Of a DNA stretch of 64,000 nucleotides, positions 34,365 through 43,190 are shown in pieces. The DNA is taken from the NCBI GenBank assembly GCA_902781315.1, contig CACZIT010000004.1, forward strand, positions 1 through 64,000, written 5' to 3'. A program made the translations under genes and the position numbers. Every line of letters starts with the position of its first letter. The first letter of the stretch is position 1. This DNA is from an uncultured Prevotellaceae bacterium (GTDB lineage Bacteria; Bacteroidota; Bacteroidia; Bacteroidales; Bacteroidaceae). A model generated the notes under the pieces. The model was not told the origin of the DNA and did not search any database. It was given only the letters and a program-made list of their open reading frames with translations.

Positions 34365-36680
34365 ATGAGAAGAGCATTTATCCGCTTTCTATGGAAAGCT
34401 TTACTGGGTATCATCGCACTGGTGGTTGCCTCTTTTGCAGCCATCTGGTTTGGACTGATTGGCTACATGCCCGATATTGAGGAATTGCAGAACCCGATCA
34501 GTCGCTCGGCCACGCAAGTGTTCTCTGCCGATGGGCAAGTCATTGGTACTTGGAACTACAATCGTGAGAACCGAATCCTCGTGTCATACAACAATCTTTC
34601 ACCTCATCTGGTGCATGCCTTGGTTGCCACGGAGGATGAGCGTTTCTACGAGCATTCGGGTATTGATTTCATTGCACTTGGACGTGCCATCGTGAAACGT
34701 GGCATTCTTGGACAGGCAAGCGCCGGCGGTGGTTCAACTATCACACAGCAGTTGGCTAAGCAGCTATATTCCGAGACGGCTCATTCCAAGTTGGAACGAT
34801 TGCTCCAGAAACCCATTGAATGGGTTATTGCTGTGAAGTTGGAACGTAATTATACAAAGGAGGAAATCATTTCGCTCTATCTGAATTATTTTGACTTCCT
34901 ACATAATGCCGTTGGTATCAAGACTGCCGCTAATACATATTTTAATAAGGAGCCGCGCGATCTGACGCTTGAGGAATCGGCTACGTTGATAGGCCTTTGT
35001 AAGAACCCCTCGCTTTTCAACCCTGTTCGTTATCCTGACAGGTGCCGTGATCGCCGCAATGTGGTGCTTTCACAGATGCAGAAGGCAGGCTACTTGTCGA
35101 AAGCTGAATGTGCAGAGTCAAGTGAGAAACCTCTTGTCTTGGACTTCCATCGTACGGATCACAAAGATGGAACAGCACCTTATTTCCGCGAGTTCCTTCG
35201 TCAATATATGATGGCAAAGCGGCCTGCATTAAGCGACTATCCCTCGTGGAACAAGAATCAATATTTTCTTGATTCCATTGCTTGGCAGACAGATCCGCTT
35301 TACGGCTGGTGCAACAAAAACCATCGTAAGGATGGCAAACCCTACAATCTGTATACAGACGGACTGAAGGTTTACACGACGATAGATACACGAATGCAGC
35401 AATATGCAGAAGAGGCTGTCTATCAGCATGTGGTAAAATTCCTGCAACCGGCATTTGACAAGGCTATGCGCTCGAAGCCGAATGCTCCGTTCACCAGTGA
35501 ACTGACACCTACTCAGGTACGTCAGATCCTGAATCGTTCCATGCTTCAAAGCGAGCGTTATCGCACGATGAAAGCTGCAGGATTCTCTGACGAGGAAATT
35601 CGCGCTGCTTTCAATAAAAAGATTGACATGACTATCTTCAGCTATCATGGTGATATTGATACGCTGATGTCACCCATGGATTCCATTCGCTATTACAAGT
35701 CGTTCCTGCGTTCTGGCTTTATGAGCATGGATCCCAAGACAGGTCATGTGAAAGCCTATGTGGGTGGTGTCGATTTCACTCACTTCATGTATGACATGGT
35801 GATGACGGGACGTCGTCAGGTGGGGTCAACCATTAAGCCTTATCTCTATTCATTGGCCATGGAAAATGGTTTCTCGCCTTGCGACTATGCCCCCAACGTG
35901 CAACGCACTTATATGGTGGCAGGAAAGCCTTGGACTCCGAGAAACGCTTCTCGAAGCCGTTACGGACAGATGGTGTCGTTGAAGTGGGGACTGGCCCAGT
36001 CTAACAACTGGATTTCTGCTTATCTGATGAGTAAGCTGAACCCGCAGCAGTTTGTCAACTTGTTGCATGAGTATGGCATCAATAACCCTGACATTCATGC
36101 CTCCATGGCATTGTGTCTCGGCCCTTGCGAAGTTTCTGTCGGCGAGATGGTCAGCGCCTACACTACATTTGCCAACCATGGCATCCGCACGGCTCCAATG
36201 TTTGTCTCGCGCATTGAGGACAATGAGGGCAACCTGATTGTTCAGTTCCAATCGCGAATGAACGAAGTCATCAGTGCCGAGAGTGCCAACAAGATGCTCG
36301 TCCTGTTGCAAGCAGTTGTCAACGAGGGTACGGCAGGACGTATTCGTCATCGCTACAACATTGAGGGTGAAATTGGCGGAAAGACTGGTACCACCAACCG
36401 CAACTCCGATGCATGGTTCATGGGCCTTACCCCGCAGTTGGTCAGTGGTTGCTGGGTTGGCGGTGAAGACCGAGACATCCACTTCGACTCGATGTCAATG
36501 GGTCAGGGTGCTACGATGGCATTGCCTATCTGGGCATATTACATGAAGAAAATATATGCTGACAAGACATTAGGCTATTCGCCAGATGTGAAGTTTGATG
36601 TGCCGGAGGATTATAACCCATGTTCCAGCGAGATGGAATCAGACGTCGATGAGTTTGGTATCGACGAAGTATTTGAATAG
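34365..36680 (+). CDS. mrcA: Class A penicillin-binding protein (PBP1A type)
   Basis: Bifunctional peptidoglycan synthase. The 771-residue protein has an N-terminal membrane anchor (about 10-32). The GT51 glycosyltransferase domain carries catalytic Glu in ATEDERFYEHSGID near 88-101, GGSTITQQLAKQ near 123 and KEEIISLYLNYFDF near 165. The transpeptidase domain carries the active-site Ser in GSTIKPYLYSLA (SxxK) near 487, SNN near 546 and KTGT near 670. The protein ends with an acidic tail. It is monocistronic and convergent with rho through a shared terminator. Confidence 0.95.
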   Translation: MRRAFIRFLWKALLGIIALVVASFAAIWFGLIGYMPDIEELQNPISRSATQVFSADGQVIGTWNYNRENRILVSYNNLSPHLVHALVATEDERFYEHSGIDFIALGRAIVKRGILGQASAGGGSTITQQLAKQLYSETAHSKLERLLQKPIEWVIAVKLERNYTKEEIISLYLNYFDFLHNAVGIKTAANTYFNKEPRDLTLEESATLIGLCKNPSLFNPVRYPDRCRDRRNVVLSQMQKAGYLSKAECAESSEKPLVLDFHRTDHKDGTAPYFREFLRQYMMAKRPALSDYPSWNKNQYFLDSIAWQTDPLYGWCNKNHRKDGKPYNLYTDGLKVYTTIDTRMQQYAEEAVYQHVVKFLQPAFDKAMRSKPNAPFTSELTPTQVRQILNRSMLQSERYRTMKAAGFSDEEIRAAFNKKIDMTIFSYHGDIDTLMSPMDSIRYYKSFLRSGFMSMDPKTGHVKAYVGGVDFTHFMYDMVMTGRRQVGSTIKPYLYSLAMENGFSPCDYAPNVQRTYMVAGKPWTPRNASRSRYGQMVSLKWGLAQSNNWISAYLMSKLNPQQFVNLLHEYGINNPDIHASMALCLGPCEVSVGEMVSAYTTFANHGIRTAPMFVSRIEDNEGNLIVQFQSRMNEVISAESANKMLVLLQAVVNEGTAGRIRHRYNIEGEIGGKTGTTNRNSDAWFMGLTPQLVSGCWVGGEDRDIHFDSMSMGQGATMALPIWAYYMKKIYADKTLGYSPDVKFDVPEDYNPCSSEMESDVDEFGIDEVFE

Positions 36681-36703
36681 GTTACACATCGTTCGCAAAT
36701 AAT

Positions 36704-36740
36704 AAAGCACCTGAATCGCTGCCGATTCAGGTGCTTTTCT
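36704..36740. terminator. Bidirectional terminator, mrcA / rho
   Basis: A perfect 15-bp stem (AAAGCACCTGAATCG / CGATTCAGGTGCTTT) with a 4-nt loop and T-rich flanks on both strands. Confidence 0.85.
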
Positions 36741-36763
36741 TTTATATCTCTGACTCGCAATGA

Positions 36764-38905
36764 TTAGGAATTCATTGAAAGCAGGAATTCTTCGTTGTCA
36801 AGGGTTGACGACATACGCTCATGAATTGTATTCATAGCCTCAATGGGATTCATGTCGGCAATATACTTGCGCAGGATCCACATGCGGTCGAGCGTGGTCT
36901 TGTCTTGCAGCAGGTCATCGCGACGCGTGCTACTCTGAACTAGGTTCACAGACGGGAAGATGCGCTTGTTAGACAATGAACGGTCGAGCACAAGCTCCAT
37001 GTTACCAGTTCCCTTGAACTCTTCGAAGATCACTTCATCCATCTTTGAGCCGGTATCAATCAGTGCGGTAGCAACAATGGTGAGCGAGCCGCCTCCCTCA
37101 ATGTTGCGGGCTGCGCCAAAGAAACGTTTCGGTTTCTGCAGGGCGTTGGCATCAACACCACCAGTAAGCACCTTGCCGCTGGCAGGAGCAACGGTGTTGT
37201 AGGCGCGGGCAAGGCGAGTGATACTGTCAAGGAAAATCACAACATCATGGCCGCATTCCACCATACGCTTTGCTTTCTCCAACACGATGGCGGCAATCTT
37301 CACATGACGCTCGGCTGGCTCGTCGAATGTTGAGGCAATGACCTCGGCATTGACCGTTCTAGCCATGTCGGTCACCTCTTCAGGGCGCTCGTCGATGAGC
37401 AACATCATGAGGTAGGCTTCAGGATGGTTGGCAGCAATGGCGTTGGCAATGTCCTTCATCAGGATTGTCTTACCAGTCTTTGGCTGAGCCACGATGAGTG
37501 CGCGCTGGCCTTTACCAATAGGGGCGAACAGGTCTACGATGCGGGTAGAGAGGTTTGTGGTGGCTTTGTCACCGCAAAGCGTATACTTTTCTTCCGGGAA
37601 CAGCGGCGTGAGGTGTTCGAAAGGCATGCGGTCGCGAATGGCCGAAGGCTCACGACCGTTGATTTTGCTGATGCCAGTGAGCGGGAAGTACTTTTCGCCT
37701 TCGCGCGGAGGACGAACCGTACTCTCAACGACATCACCAGTCTTCAACCCATATCGCTTGATCTGGTTGGTTGAAACGTATACATCGTCGGGTGACGAAA
37801 GGTAGTTATAGTCGCTGGAGCGAAGGAATCCGTAGCCATCAGGCATGATCTCAAGGACGCCATTTGCCTTGATGAGGTCTTCGAAGTCGTAAGGACCATC
37901 GCCGTTTTCCATTTCCTGAGAGTTCATCTGGCCGTCGGCTTGCATATTCATCATATCCATGCCAGAAGGCTGGCCCATATATGCAGGCGTGATAGGATTG
38001 TCGAACATATCGTATGTGGGTACGGCCCCATGATCCTCAATGGGCAGGTCGAAGACCGTGATGAAGTCTGTTCCGTCGCCCGGATCGCCTTCCCAAACGC
38101 CGTCAACTTGCTCTTGTTCGCTGTACGGAGCATTGTTCTGCTCGTTGTGGGCATTCACTTTTGCCTTCAAACGGGCCAAAAGGTCGCTGCTGTCATCGGC
38201 GGCATCGTCGTCGTCAGCATTGCCTTGTGCAAACATGGCTTCCGGCACAATGTCGTCTTCACCTTCTTCTTCCTGCTCAGCCATTTGAGCCTTGAGGGCC
38301 TCAATAGTGGCAATCAGTTCCTGTTCGCGCTTCGATTTGCGGCCACGATGATTCGAAAGGGTTTTCAGTTCCTCTTCCAATTGGGCGAGCAATTCTTCGT
38401 TGGAAACAACTTCTTCCCCTTCTTGTTGTGATGCCTGAGTGGGCTCAGTAGAAGGTTCTCCAGCCTCGGGCTCAGCAGCACCTTCTGCCACTACGTCTGT
38501 TGCCTCTGCTACAACGTCTGCTTCCTTTTCTTCTGCAGGCTCAGCTGTCATCTCCTCTATTGGCATGGACACTTCCTCTGCCTGTTGTGGTTTTTCGGCA
38601 TCCTCAGTGACATCTTTAAATAGGGGAGCAGGTTCGTTGGCTGCCACCTTATTCTTTTTCATGTCAAGATTCTCACCGTCTTTTCCATTGACAGTATATA
38701 CGTGGTCGGTGTCCTTTTTCAGAATACGCGTACGCTTTCTCTTCTGGCCGAGAGGATTCTTCACTGCTTCTGCCGAAGCCTGTTTCTCCAGAATATCGTA
38801 GACCAAGCTTTCCTTGTCGCTGATGCTCGCATCGGCGCCCAATTCATTGGCGATATCAACGAGTTCAGCAAAATCTTTCGCTAATAAGTCGTCTTTGTAG
38901 TACAT
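36764..38905 (-). CDS. rho: Transcription termination factor Rho with long acidic insertion
   Basis: Hexameric RNA helicase that ends transcription. The start at 38905 ([23 protein letters not shown]) gives 713 residues against about 420 in E. coli. The Rho-N helical domain (1-45) is followed by roughly 270 residues of low-complexity acidic sequence rich in Glu, Ala, Gln and Met. Then come the RNA-binding cold-shock domain ([30 protein letters not shown]) and the ATPase core with Walker A QPKTGKT and Walker [19 protein letters not shown]. Disordered insertions in Bacteroides Rho have been reported to drive phase separation; this one is of the same kind. Confidence 0.95.
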   Translation of the reverse strand: MYYKDDLLAKDFAELVDIANELGADASISDKESLVYDILEKQASAEAVKNPLGQKRKRTRILKKDTDHVYTVNGKDGENLDMKKNKVAANEPAPLFKDVTEDAEKPQQAEEVSMPIEEMTAEPAEEKEADVVAEATDVVAEGAAEPEAGEPSTEPTQASQQEGEEVVSNEELLAQLEEELKTLSNHRGRKSKREQELIATIEALKAQMAEQEEEGEDDIVPEAMFAQGNADDDDAADDSSDLLARLKAKVNAHNEQNNAPYSEQEQVDGVWEGDPGDGTDFITVFDLPIEDHGAVPTYDMFDNPITPAYMGQPSGMDMMNMQADGQMNSQEMENGDGPYDFEDLIKANGVLEIMPDGYGFLRSSDYNYLSSPDDVYVSTNQIKRYGLKTGDVVESTVRPPREGEKYFPLTGISKINGREPSAIRDRMPFEHLTPLFPEEKYTLCGDKATTNLSTRIVDLFAPIGKGQRALIVAQPKTGKTILMKDIANAIAANHPEAYLMMLLIDERPEEVTDMARTVNAEVIASTFDEPAERHVKIAAIVLEKAKRMVECGHDVVIFLDSITRLARAYNTVAPASGKVLTGGVDANALQKPKRFFGAARNIEGGGSLTIVATALIDTGSKMDEVIFEEFKGTGNMELVLDRSLSNKRIFPSVNLVQSSTRRDDLLQDKTTLDRMWILRKYIADMNPIEAMNTIHERMSSTLDNEEFLLSMNS

Positions 38906-39005
38906 GGGTATAATAAACTCTGATTTTATGATTTTCAATAATGATGATTGGAAATAATGAAAGCGCTACAAGAACTGTAACACTTGTTTCTTTCAAAATC
39001 GAATG

Positions 39006-39013
39006 CAAAGGTA
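39006..39013 (-). promoter_or_regulatory. rho promoter, -7 box
   Basis: TACCTTTG on the minus strand, giving a leader of about 100 nt before the rho ATG. Long leaders are common where Rho regulates itself; no attenuator structure was resolved. Confidence 0.6.
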
Positions 39014-39083
39014 CTATATTTTGGATAAAAAGACGAATGATGGCTCAGTTTTTGGCTTTTGGTTAACAATAATTAATAAATAA

Positions 39084-39114
39084 GAAAGGCCTGCACTAAG
39101 AAGTGCAAGCCTTT
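39084..39114 (-). terminator. rpsA terminator
   Basis: A stem GAAAGGC-TTGCACT / AGTGCA-GCCTTTC with small mismatches and a 3-4 nt loop, 31 nt after the rpsA stop, followed by a T-rich stretch on the minus strand. Confidence 0.65.
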
Positions 39115-39145
39115 CCTTATAATGTGTATGGTAATCGTCTGCGGA

Positions 39146-40921
39146 TTACTCGCCCTTTTCGAGCTTAGCCTTCAGTTCAGCCAGTGCGTCGAGGTCGCCA
39201 AGCGTGGTGCTGGCAGCAACGTTCTGGATGGTGGGAGCGGCTTCCTTCTTAGGAGCAGCCTTGCGGGGAGCGGCCTTCTTCACGTCGTCCTTACCCTCTT
39301 CGAAAGTACGGCTGTGAGAGAGGATGATGCGCTTGGTCTCCTTCACGAACTCAATCACCTTGAACTCGAGCTCCTCACCCGTCTGAGCCTGTGTGCCATC
39401 GGCCTTCACGAGGTGCTTCGGAGTGGCAAAGCCCTCACCGCCCTCGTTGAGCGTGATCACGGCACCCTTGTCCATCATCTCGGTAATCTTACCAGTGTGG
39501 ACGCTGCCAGGAGTGTAGAGAGTCTCGTAGGTATCCCAAGGATTGTCCTCAAGCTGCTTGTGGCCAAGGCTCAGACGACGGTTCTCCTTGTCGATTTCGA
39601 GCACGACAACGTCGATGTCGGCACCCTGCTGAGTGAACTCAGAGGGATGCTTCACCTTCTTCGTCCAAGAGAGGTCGCTGATGTGGATAAGACCGTCAAC
39701 ACCCTCTTCGAGCTCAACGAAGATACCGAAGTTGGTGAAGTTGCGAACCTTGGCAGTGTGCTTCGAACCAACAGGATACTTGGTCTCGATAGCCTCCCAC
39801 GGATCTTCCTTCAGCTGCTTGATGCCGAGCGACATCTTGCGCTCCTCGCGGTCGAGCGTCAGGATGACAGCCTCCACCTCGTCGCCCACGTGCAGGAACT
39901 CCTGAGCGCTGCGCAGGTGCTGGCTCCAAGACATCTCGCTGACGTGAATCAGACCCTCAACACCCGGAGCAATCTCAACGAATGCACCGTAGTCGGCAAT
40001 CACGACAACCTTACCCTTCACGTGGTCGCCCACCTTCAGTTCGCTGTCGAGAGCATCCCAAGGATGCGGAGTGAGCTGCTTCAGACCGAGAGCAATGCGC
40101 TTCTTCTCGTCGTCGAAGTCGAGGATGACGACATTGATCTTCTGGTCGAGGGCAACAACCTCGTGCGGATCGCTTACGCGGCCCCAAGACAGATCGGTGA
40201 TGTGGATGAGTCCGTCAACACCGCCCAGGTCAACGAATACACCGTAAGAAGTGATGTTCTTGACGGTACCCTCGAGGATCTGGCCCTTCTCGAGCTTCGA
40301 GATAATCTCGCGCTTCTGAGCTTCGAGCTCGGCCTCGATGAGAGCCTTGTGGCTGACAACAACGTTGCGGAACTCCTGGTTGATCTTCACAATCTTGAAC
40401 TCCATCGTCTTGCCTACGAATACGTCGTAGTCGCGGATGGGGTGAACGTCAATCTGGCTGCCGGGCAGGAATGCCTCGATGCCAAATACGTCCACAATCA
40501 TACCGCCCTTCGTGCGGCACTTGATGTAGCCAGTGACGACCTCTTCATTGTCGAGAGCAGCGTTCACACGCTCCCAGCTCTTCGACATGCGGGCCTTCTT
40601 GTGCGAAAGAACAAGCTGGCCCTTCTTGTCCTCTGCATTTTCTACGTACACCTCTACGATGTCACCAACCTTCAGGTCGGGATTGTAGCGGAATTCTGAA
40701 GCGGGGATGATACCGTCGCTCTTGTAGCCAATGTTCACGATAACTTCCTTCTTGTCTACGGAAGTCACCTTACCATCGACGACCTGGTGATCGGCTACCT
40801 TGTTGAGTGTTTCGTCGTAAGCTTTTTGAAGCTCATCGCGGCTTACGCCTGCGGTCGAACCGTTTTCAAATTCTTCCCAATTGAAGTCCTGCAGCGGTTC
40901 AATGTTTTTTAGATTTGACAT
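39146..40921 (-). CDS. rpsA: 30S ribosomal protein S1
   Basis: mRNA-binding ribosomal protein needed for initiation, especially where Shine-Dalgarno sequences are weak, as in this phylum. The 591-residue protein holds six S1/OB repeats: domains 1 and 2 divergent (GKVTSVDKKEVIVNIG; GYIKCRTKGGMIVDVFG), 3 to 5 canonical (for example GTVKNITSYGVFVDLGGVDGLIHITDLSW near 220) and a sixth (GKITEMMDKGAVITLNEGGEGF). A Lys/Ala/Pro-rich tail follows. It is monocistronic with a leader of about 65 nt; the second 22-bp repeat array lies behind its promoter. Confidence 0.95.
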   Translation of the reverse strand: MSNLKNIEPLQDFNWEEFENGSTAGVSRDELQKAYDETLNKVADHQVVDGKVTSVDKKEVIVNIGYKSDGIIPASEFRYNPDLKVGDIVEVYVENAEDKKGQLVLSHKKARMSKSWERVNAALDNEEVVTGYIKCRTKGGMIVDVFGIEAFLPGSQIDVHPIRDYDVFVGKTMEFKIVKINQEFRNVVVSHKALIEAELEAQKREIISKLEKGQILEGTVKNITSYGVFVDLGGVDGLIHITDLSWGRVSDPHEVVALDQKINVVILDFDDEKKRIALGLKQLTPHPWDALDSELKVGDHVKGKVVVIADYGAFVEIAPGVEGLIHVSEMSWSQHLRSAQEFLHVGDEVEAVILTLDREERKMSLGIKQLKEDPWEAIETKYPVGSKHTAKVRNFTNFGIFVELEEGVDGLIHISDLSWTKKVKHPSEFTQQGADIDVVVLEIDKENRRLSLGHKQLEDNPWDTYETLYTPGSVHTGKITEMMDKGAVITLNEGGEGFATPKHLVKADGTQAQTGEELEFKVIEFVKETKRIILSHSRTFEEGKDDVKKAAPRKAAPKKEAAPTIQNVAASTTLGDLDALAELKAKLEKGE

Positions 40922-40986
40922 AAATGTTAATTAAAAAGTTTTAAACTAATAAAGTTAGACTTTATGTGAATTTTAAAAATCGGGTG

Positions 40987-40994
40987 CAAAATTA
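40987..40994 (-). promoter_or_regulatory. rpsA promoter, -7 box
   Basis: TAATTTTG on the minus strand, 65 nt upstream of rpsA; the -33 region is A/T-rich without TTTG. From 40995 to 41148 I see no further feature. Confidence 0.5.
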
Positions 40995-41170
40995 CATAAA
41001 ATATTTTTCTTATTTATATAATAAGGTGACGGAATCGGCGGATTTATGAATTATTCACATTTTTTAGGCAAAGTTGTTCGTCCAAGCGGCCTCTTTTTAC
41101 GTTGTTGTACGGCTTTCTTTGTGTTATTATGCTATTTTCTTTCCTACGTAAACAGCCGTTCCTTTGTGTC

Positions 41171-41346
41171 TGCCTCGGTGTTCCGTTGTGTGTACTACGG
41201 TGTTCCACAGTGTGTACCACGGCCAGGTAATGTGTTTACCTCGGCGTGGTAATGTGTTTACCACGGCCTGGTACATGGTGTACCAGCGCGTGGTACATGG
41301 TTTACCAGGCCTTGGTAATCGGATTACCAGCGCGTGGTAAATAGTT
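41171..41346. repeat. 22-bp palindromic tandem array 2
   Basis: Eight 22-bp units start at 41171, 41193, 41215, 41237, 41259, 41281, 41303 and 41325; a ninth, very decayed, may start at 41149. Clear units have a TACCA/TACCT-N5-TGGTA dyad (TACCACGGCCTGGTA, TACCAGCGCGTGGTA, TACCAGGCCTTGGTA) plus a 7-bp linker (ATGTGTT, CATGGTT, ATCGGAT). The left end is degraded, and the right end reads AAATAGTT then a half-site GGTAAT, as in array 1 at 25561. It is non-coding and lies between the FHA gene stop and the rpsA promoter. Confidence 0.92.
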
Positions 41347-41410
41347 GGTAATGTGGCTATGGGCTGTCTGGCTCACAGCTTATATATAGAATAAGGTGTA
41401 GTGGGGGTGT

Positions 41411-41956
41411 TCAGGTGGTGGCAGTTTCGTTGCTTTCCTCAGCTCGCAAGATGACGCTCGTGGCTCCTATGGTGAAAAGGGTGCCGTCGCTGATGACGCG
41501 TCGTTCGCGGTCGCCAAGTATCTGATTGTCGACGAAGGTGCCGGTGTTGCTGGGTCCGTCGCGCAGGGTGTACTTCAGTAGTCCTTTCTTGTCGCGGCTG
41601 ACGTTGATGACGCAGTGGGTGATGTCGATGCTGGGATCGACGGTTTCAATCGGGCAGTTGACGCGGCTGTCCTTCTGGTAACGGCCTATGATGTTGTCGC
41701 CCATGCGTAGGGGGATGACTTGCTTGAAGTGGAACACGTTTTCGATGACTACGATGGAGCCGCATCCCAGCTCGTTGGCTTGTTCGTCGGGATTGTTTTC
41801 TTCGCGTTGCGACTTGCGCAATTTCGACACGCCGATGCGAATGCCAAACTGCTTACCGCAGTTGGCGCATTGAAAGACGAGCGATTGTCCCGCTTCATAG
41901 TTGGAGTCGTCGAAGATGGTGAACTGGTCGCATTTGGGGCATCGTACGCGTTTCAT
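41411..41956 (-). CDS. FHA-domain protein with zinc ribbon
   Basis: A 181-residue protein. An N-terminal zinc ribbon (CPKCDQ at 5-10, CANCGK near 30) resembles MJ0042-type ribbons. A linker is followed by a forkhead-associated domain (about 75-170) with GRYQKDSRVNCPIETVDPSIDITHCVINV and TLRDGPSNTGTFVDN, the phosphothreonine-binding loops (Gly-Arg and Ser/Thr-x-x-His/Asn regions). It probably reads a phosphoprotein signal in the cytoplasm. It is 46 nt downstream of the HU/SPOR gene and probably in the same transcript, which suggests a link to envelope or division. Confidence 0.8.
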   Translation of the reverse strand: MKRVRCPKCDQFTIFDDSNYEAGQSLVFQCANCGKQFGIRIGVSKLRKSQREENNPDEQANELGCGSIVVIENVFHFKQVIPLRMGDNIIGRYQKDSRVNCPIETVDPSIDITHCVINVSRDKKGLLKYTLRDGPSNTGTFVDNQILGDRERRVISDGTLFTIGATSVILRAEESNETATT

Positions 41957-42002
41957 AGTAGAAAATGCATGGAATGATGTGTTAATGATGTGGCGGAAAA
42001 CT

Positions 42003-43013
42003 TCATGGTTTCACTTTCATGACCCAGCCTTCAGCAAATTCGGAAGACTTGCTTCGCAGGGGGCGAAGGGCGTTGTAGGCCTCGCTTTCGCTGGCGAAGT
42101 GGCCGTAGATGACACGGGTGTTCTTGCCTGCAAGCAGTACTTCTGCCAGGGAGAAACCGTCTTTGTGGAGCTGCTCGACATAGTAGTCTGCGTTCTTCTT
42201 GCTCACCTGCGATGCCAGCACGATGGTGAAGTAGTCTTCAACCACAGGCGCTTCTTCTTTTTCCTTGGCGATGGGGGCGCTTTGAACAGTCTTTGCCGGC
42301 TGCGGCACCACGGCCTTTGGCTTGCCTGTTGTGACATTCTTGGGCATCATGTGCTGCATGATTTCGGAACTGGCTTGCAGCTGCTGGGCCGACTGGTGGG
42401 CGTCGTTGCTGAACTGAGAGGGGAAAAGCCACAGAACCAGCACGGCAATGCAGGCTGCTGCGATGTTCCGCAGGGTGCTCACCTTGATGGAAATGGTGGC
42501 AGCCGAAGGTCTTTCGTCTTCAGCTTCTTTGACTTCCGTCTGCTCTTCTTGCTGTGGTTGCTCGGTGAGAGGCACTATCGTCGCCGTCTGTCGGGCCAGC
42601 GGTTGCATCTCGAAAGAACTGAGCGCGTAGAGTGAAGGCGTGAGAATGCCTGCTTCGCAAGGAGTGAACTCGTAGTTGCCGTCGTCGTTCAGGTAGATGG
42701 TGCCCAGGTCGTTCAGCTCGTAGGAGCCGTTCTCGTTGAGGTGCTGCTTCAGCTCGCTCACTTCACCTGCAATACGTCTCAGTGCTTCAGGATAGCTGAT
42801 GTCGTAGGCTTCGATGTAAGATTGGGCCAGCAGAGAGTCGTTGAGCCGCAGTTGCGGATTGAAACCCAGCGTGCGCAGAGGGGGCAGGAAGAGGCTTTCG
42901 TCTTCCTCGTAGTGCGCCTCTATGTGGTGAGCCATGAAGCCACCAAAGTCAGGAACAATGACACAGTCATTGCTCAGAAGCAGGATTTCTATATGTCTCT
43001 CTATTTGAATCAC
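42003..43013 (-). CDS. HU-CCDC81 / SPOR-domain membrane protein
   Basis: A 336-residue protein starting at a GTG: (V/M)IQIERHIEILLLSNDCVIVPDFGGFMAHHIEA is the bacterial HU-CCDC81 domain found fused to SPOR in Bacteroidota, and a second HU-like part follows (about 70-140). One transmembrane helix is near 215-235 (NIAAACIAVLVLWLFP). The C-terminal SPOR domain (YFTIVLASQVSKKNADYYVEQLHKDGFS ... GHFASESEAYNALRPLR, about 260-333) binds denuded septal glycan. It therefore links cytoplasm to the division septum. The frame extends upstream, but a -7 box 5 nt before the GTG argues for this start and for a leaderless mRNA. Confidence 0.85.
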   Translation of the reverse strand: MIQIERHIEILLLSNDCVIVPDFGGFMAHHIEAHYEEDESLFLPPLRTLGFNPQLRLNDSLLAQSYIEAYDISYPEALRRIAGEVSELKQHLNENGSYELNDLGTIYLNDDGNYEFTPCEAGILTPSLYALSSFEMQPLARQTATIVPLTEQPQQEEQTEVKEAEDERPSAATISIKVSTLRNIAAACIAVLVLWLFPSQFSNDAHQSAQQLQASSEIMQHMMPKNVTTGKPKAVVPQPAKTVQSAPIAKEKEEAPVVEDYFTIVLASQVSKKNADYYVEQLHKDGFSLAEVLLAGKNTRVIYGHFASESEAYNALRPLRSKSSEFAEGWVMKVKP

Positions 43014-43018
43014 GTTTG

Positions 43019-43026
43019 CAAAGGTA
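43019..43026 (-). promoter_or_regulatory. HU/SPOR gene promoter, -7 box
   Basis: TACCTTTG on the minus strand, only 5 nt before the GTG start; no good TTTG at -33. Confidence 0.6.
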
Positions 43027-43143
43027 CAAAAAAAGATGAAAGACAGTAGATGAAAGAGGGAAGTTTTTTCCTCATTTAACAAAAATTCATATACCCAGAA
43101 AAAAAGAACGAGGCGTTCGTCGGCTTGTTTGAAGTTTTTTTTG

Positions 43144-43151
43144 TATCTTTG
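43144..43151 (+). promoter_or_regulatory. rfbC-ugd operon promoter, -7 box
   Basis: TATCTTTG 39 nt upstream of rfbC; the -33 element is unclear. Confidence 0.6.
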
Positions 43152-43190
43152 CAAATTGAATGAAAAGAAGCGATTAGAACGCAATTAACT

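Noticed and set aside
39122-40699. 525-codon open frame on the plus strand opposite rpsA
   Set aside because: It is the antisense shadow of a highly expressed, codon-biased gene; its Leu/Val/His-rich sequence matches no family, and rpsA on the other strand is certain.
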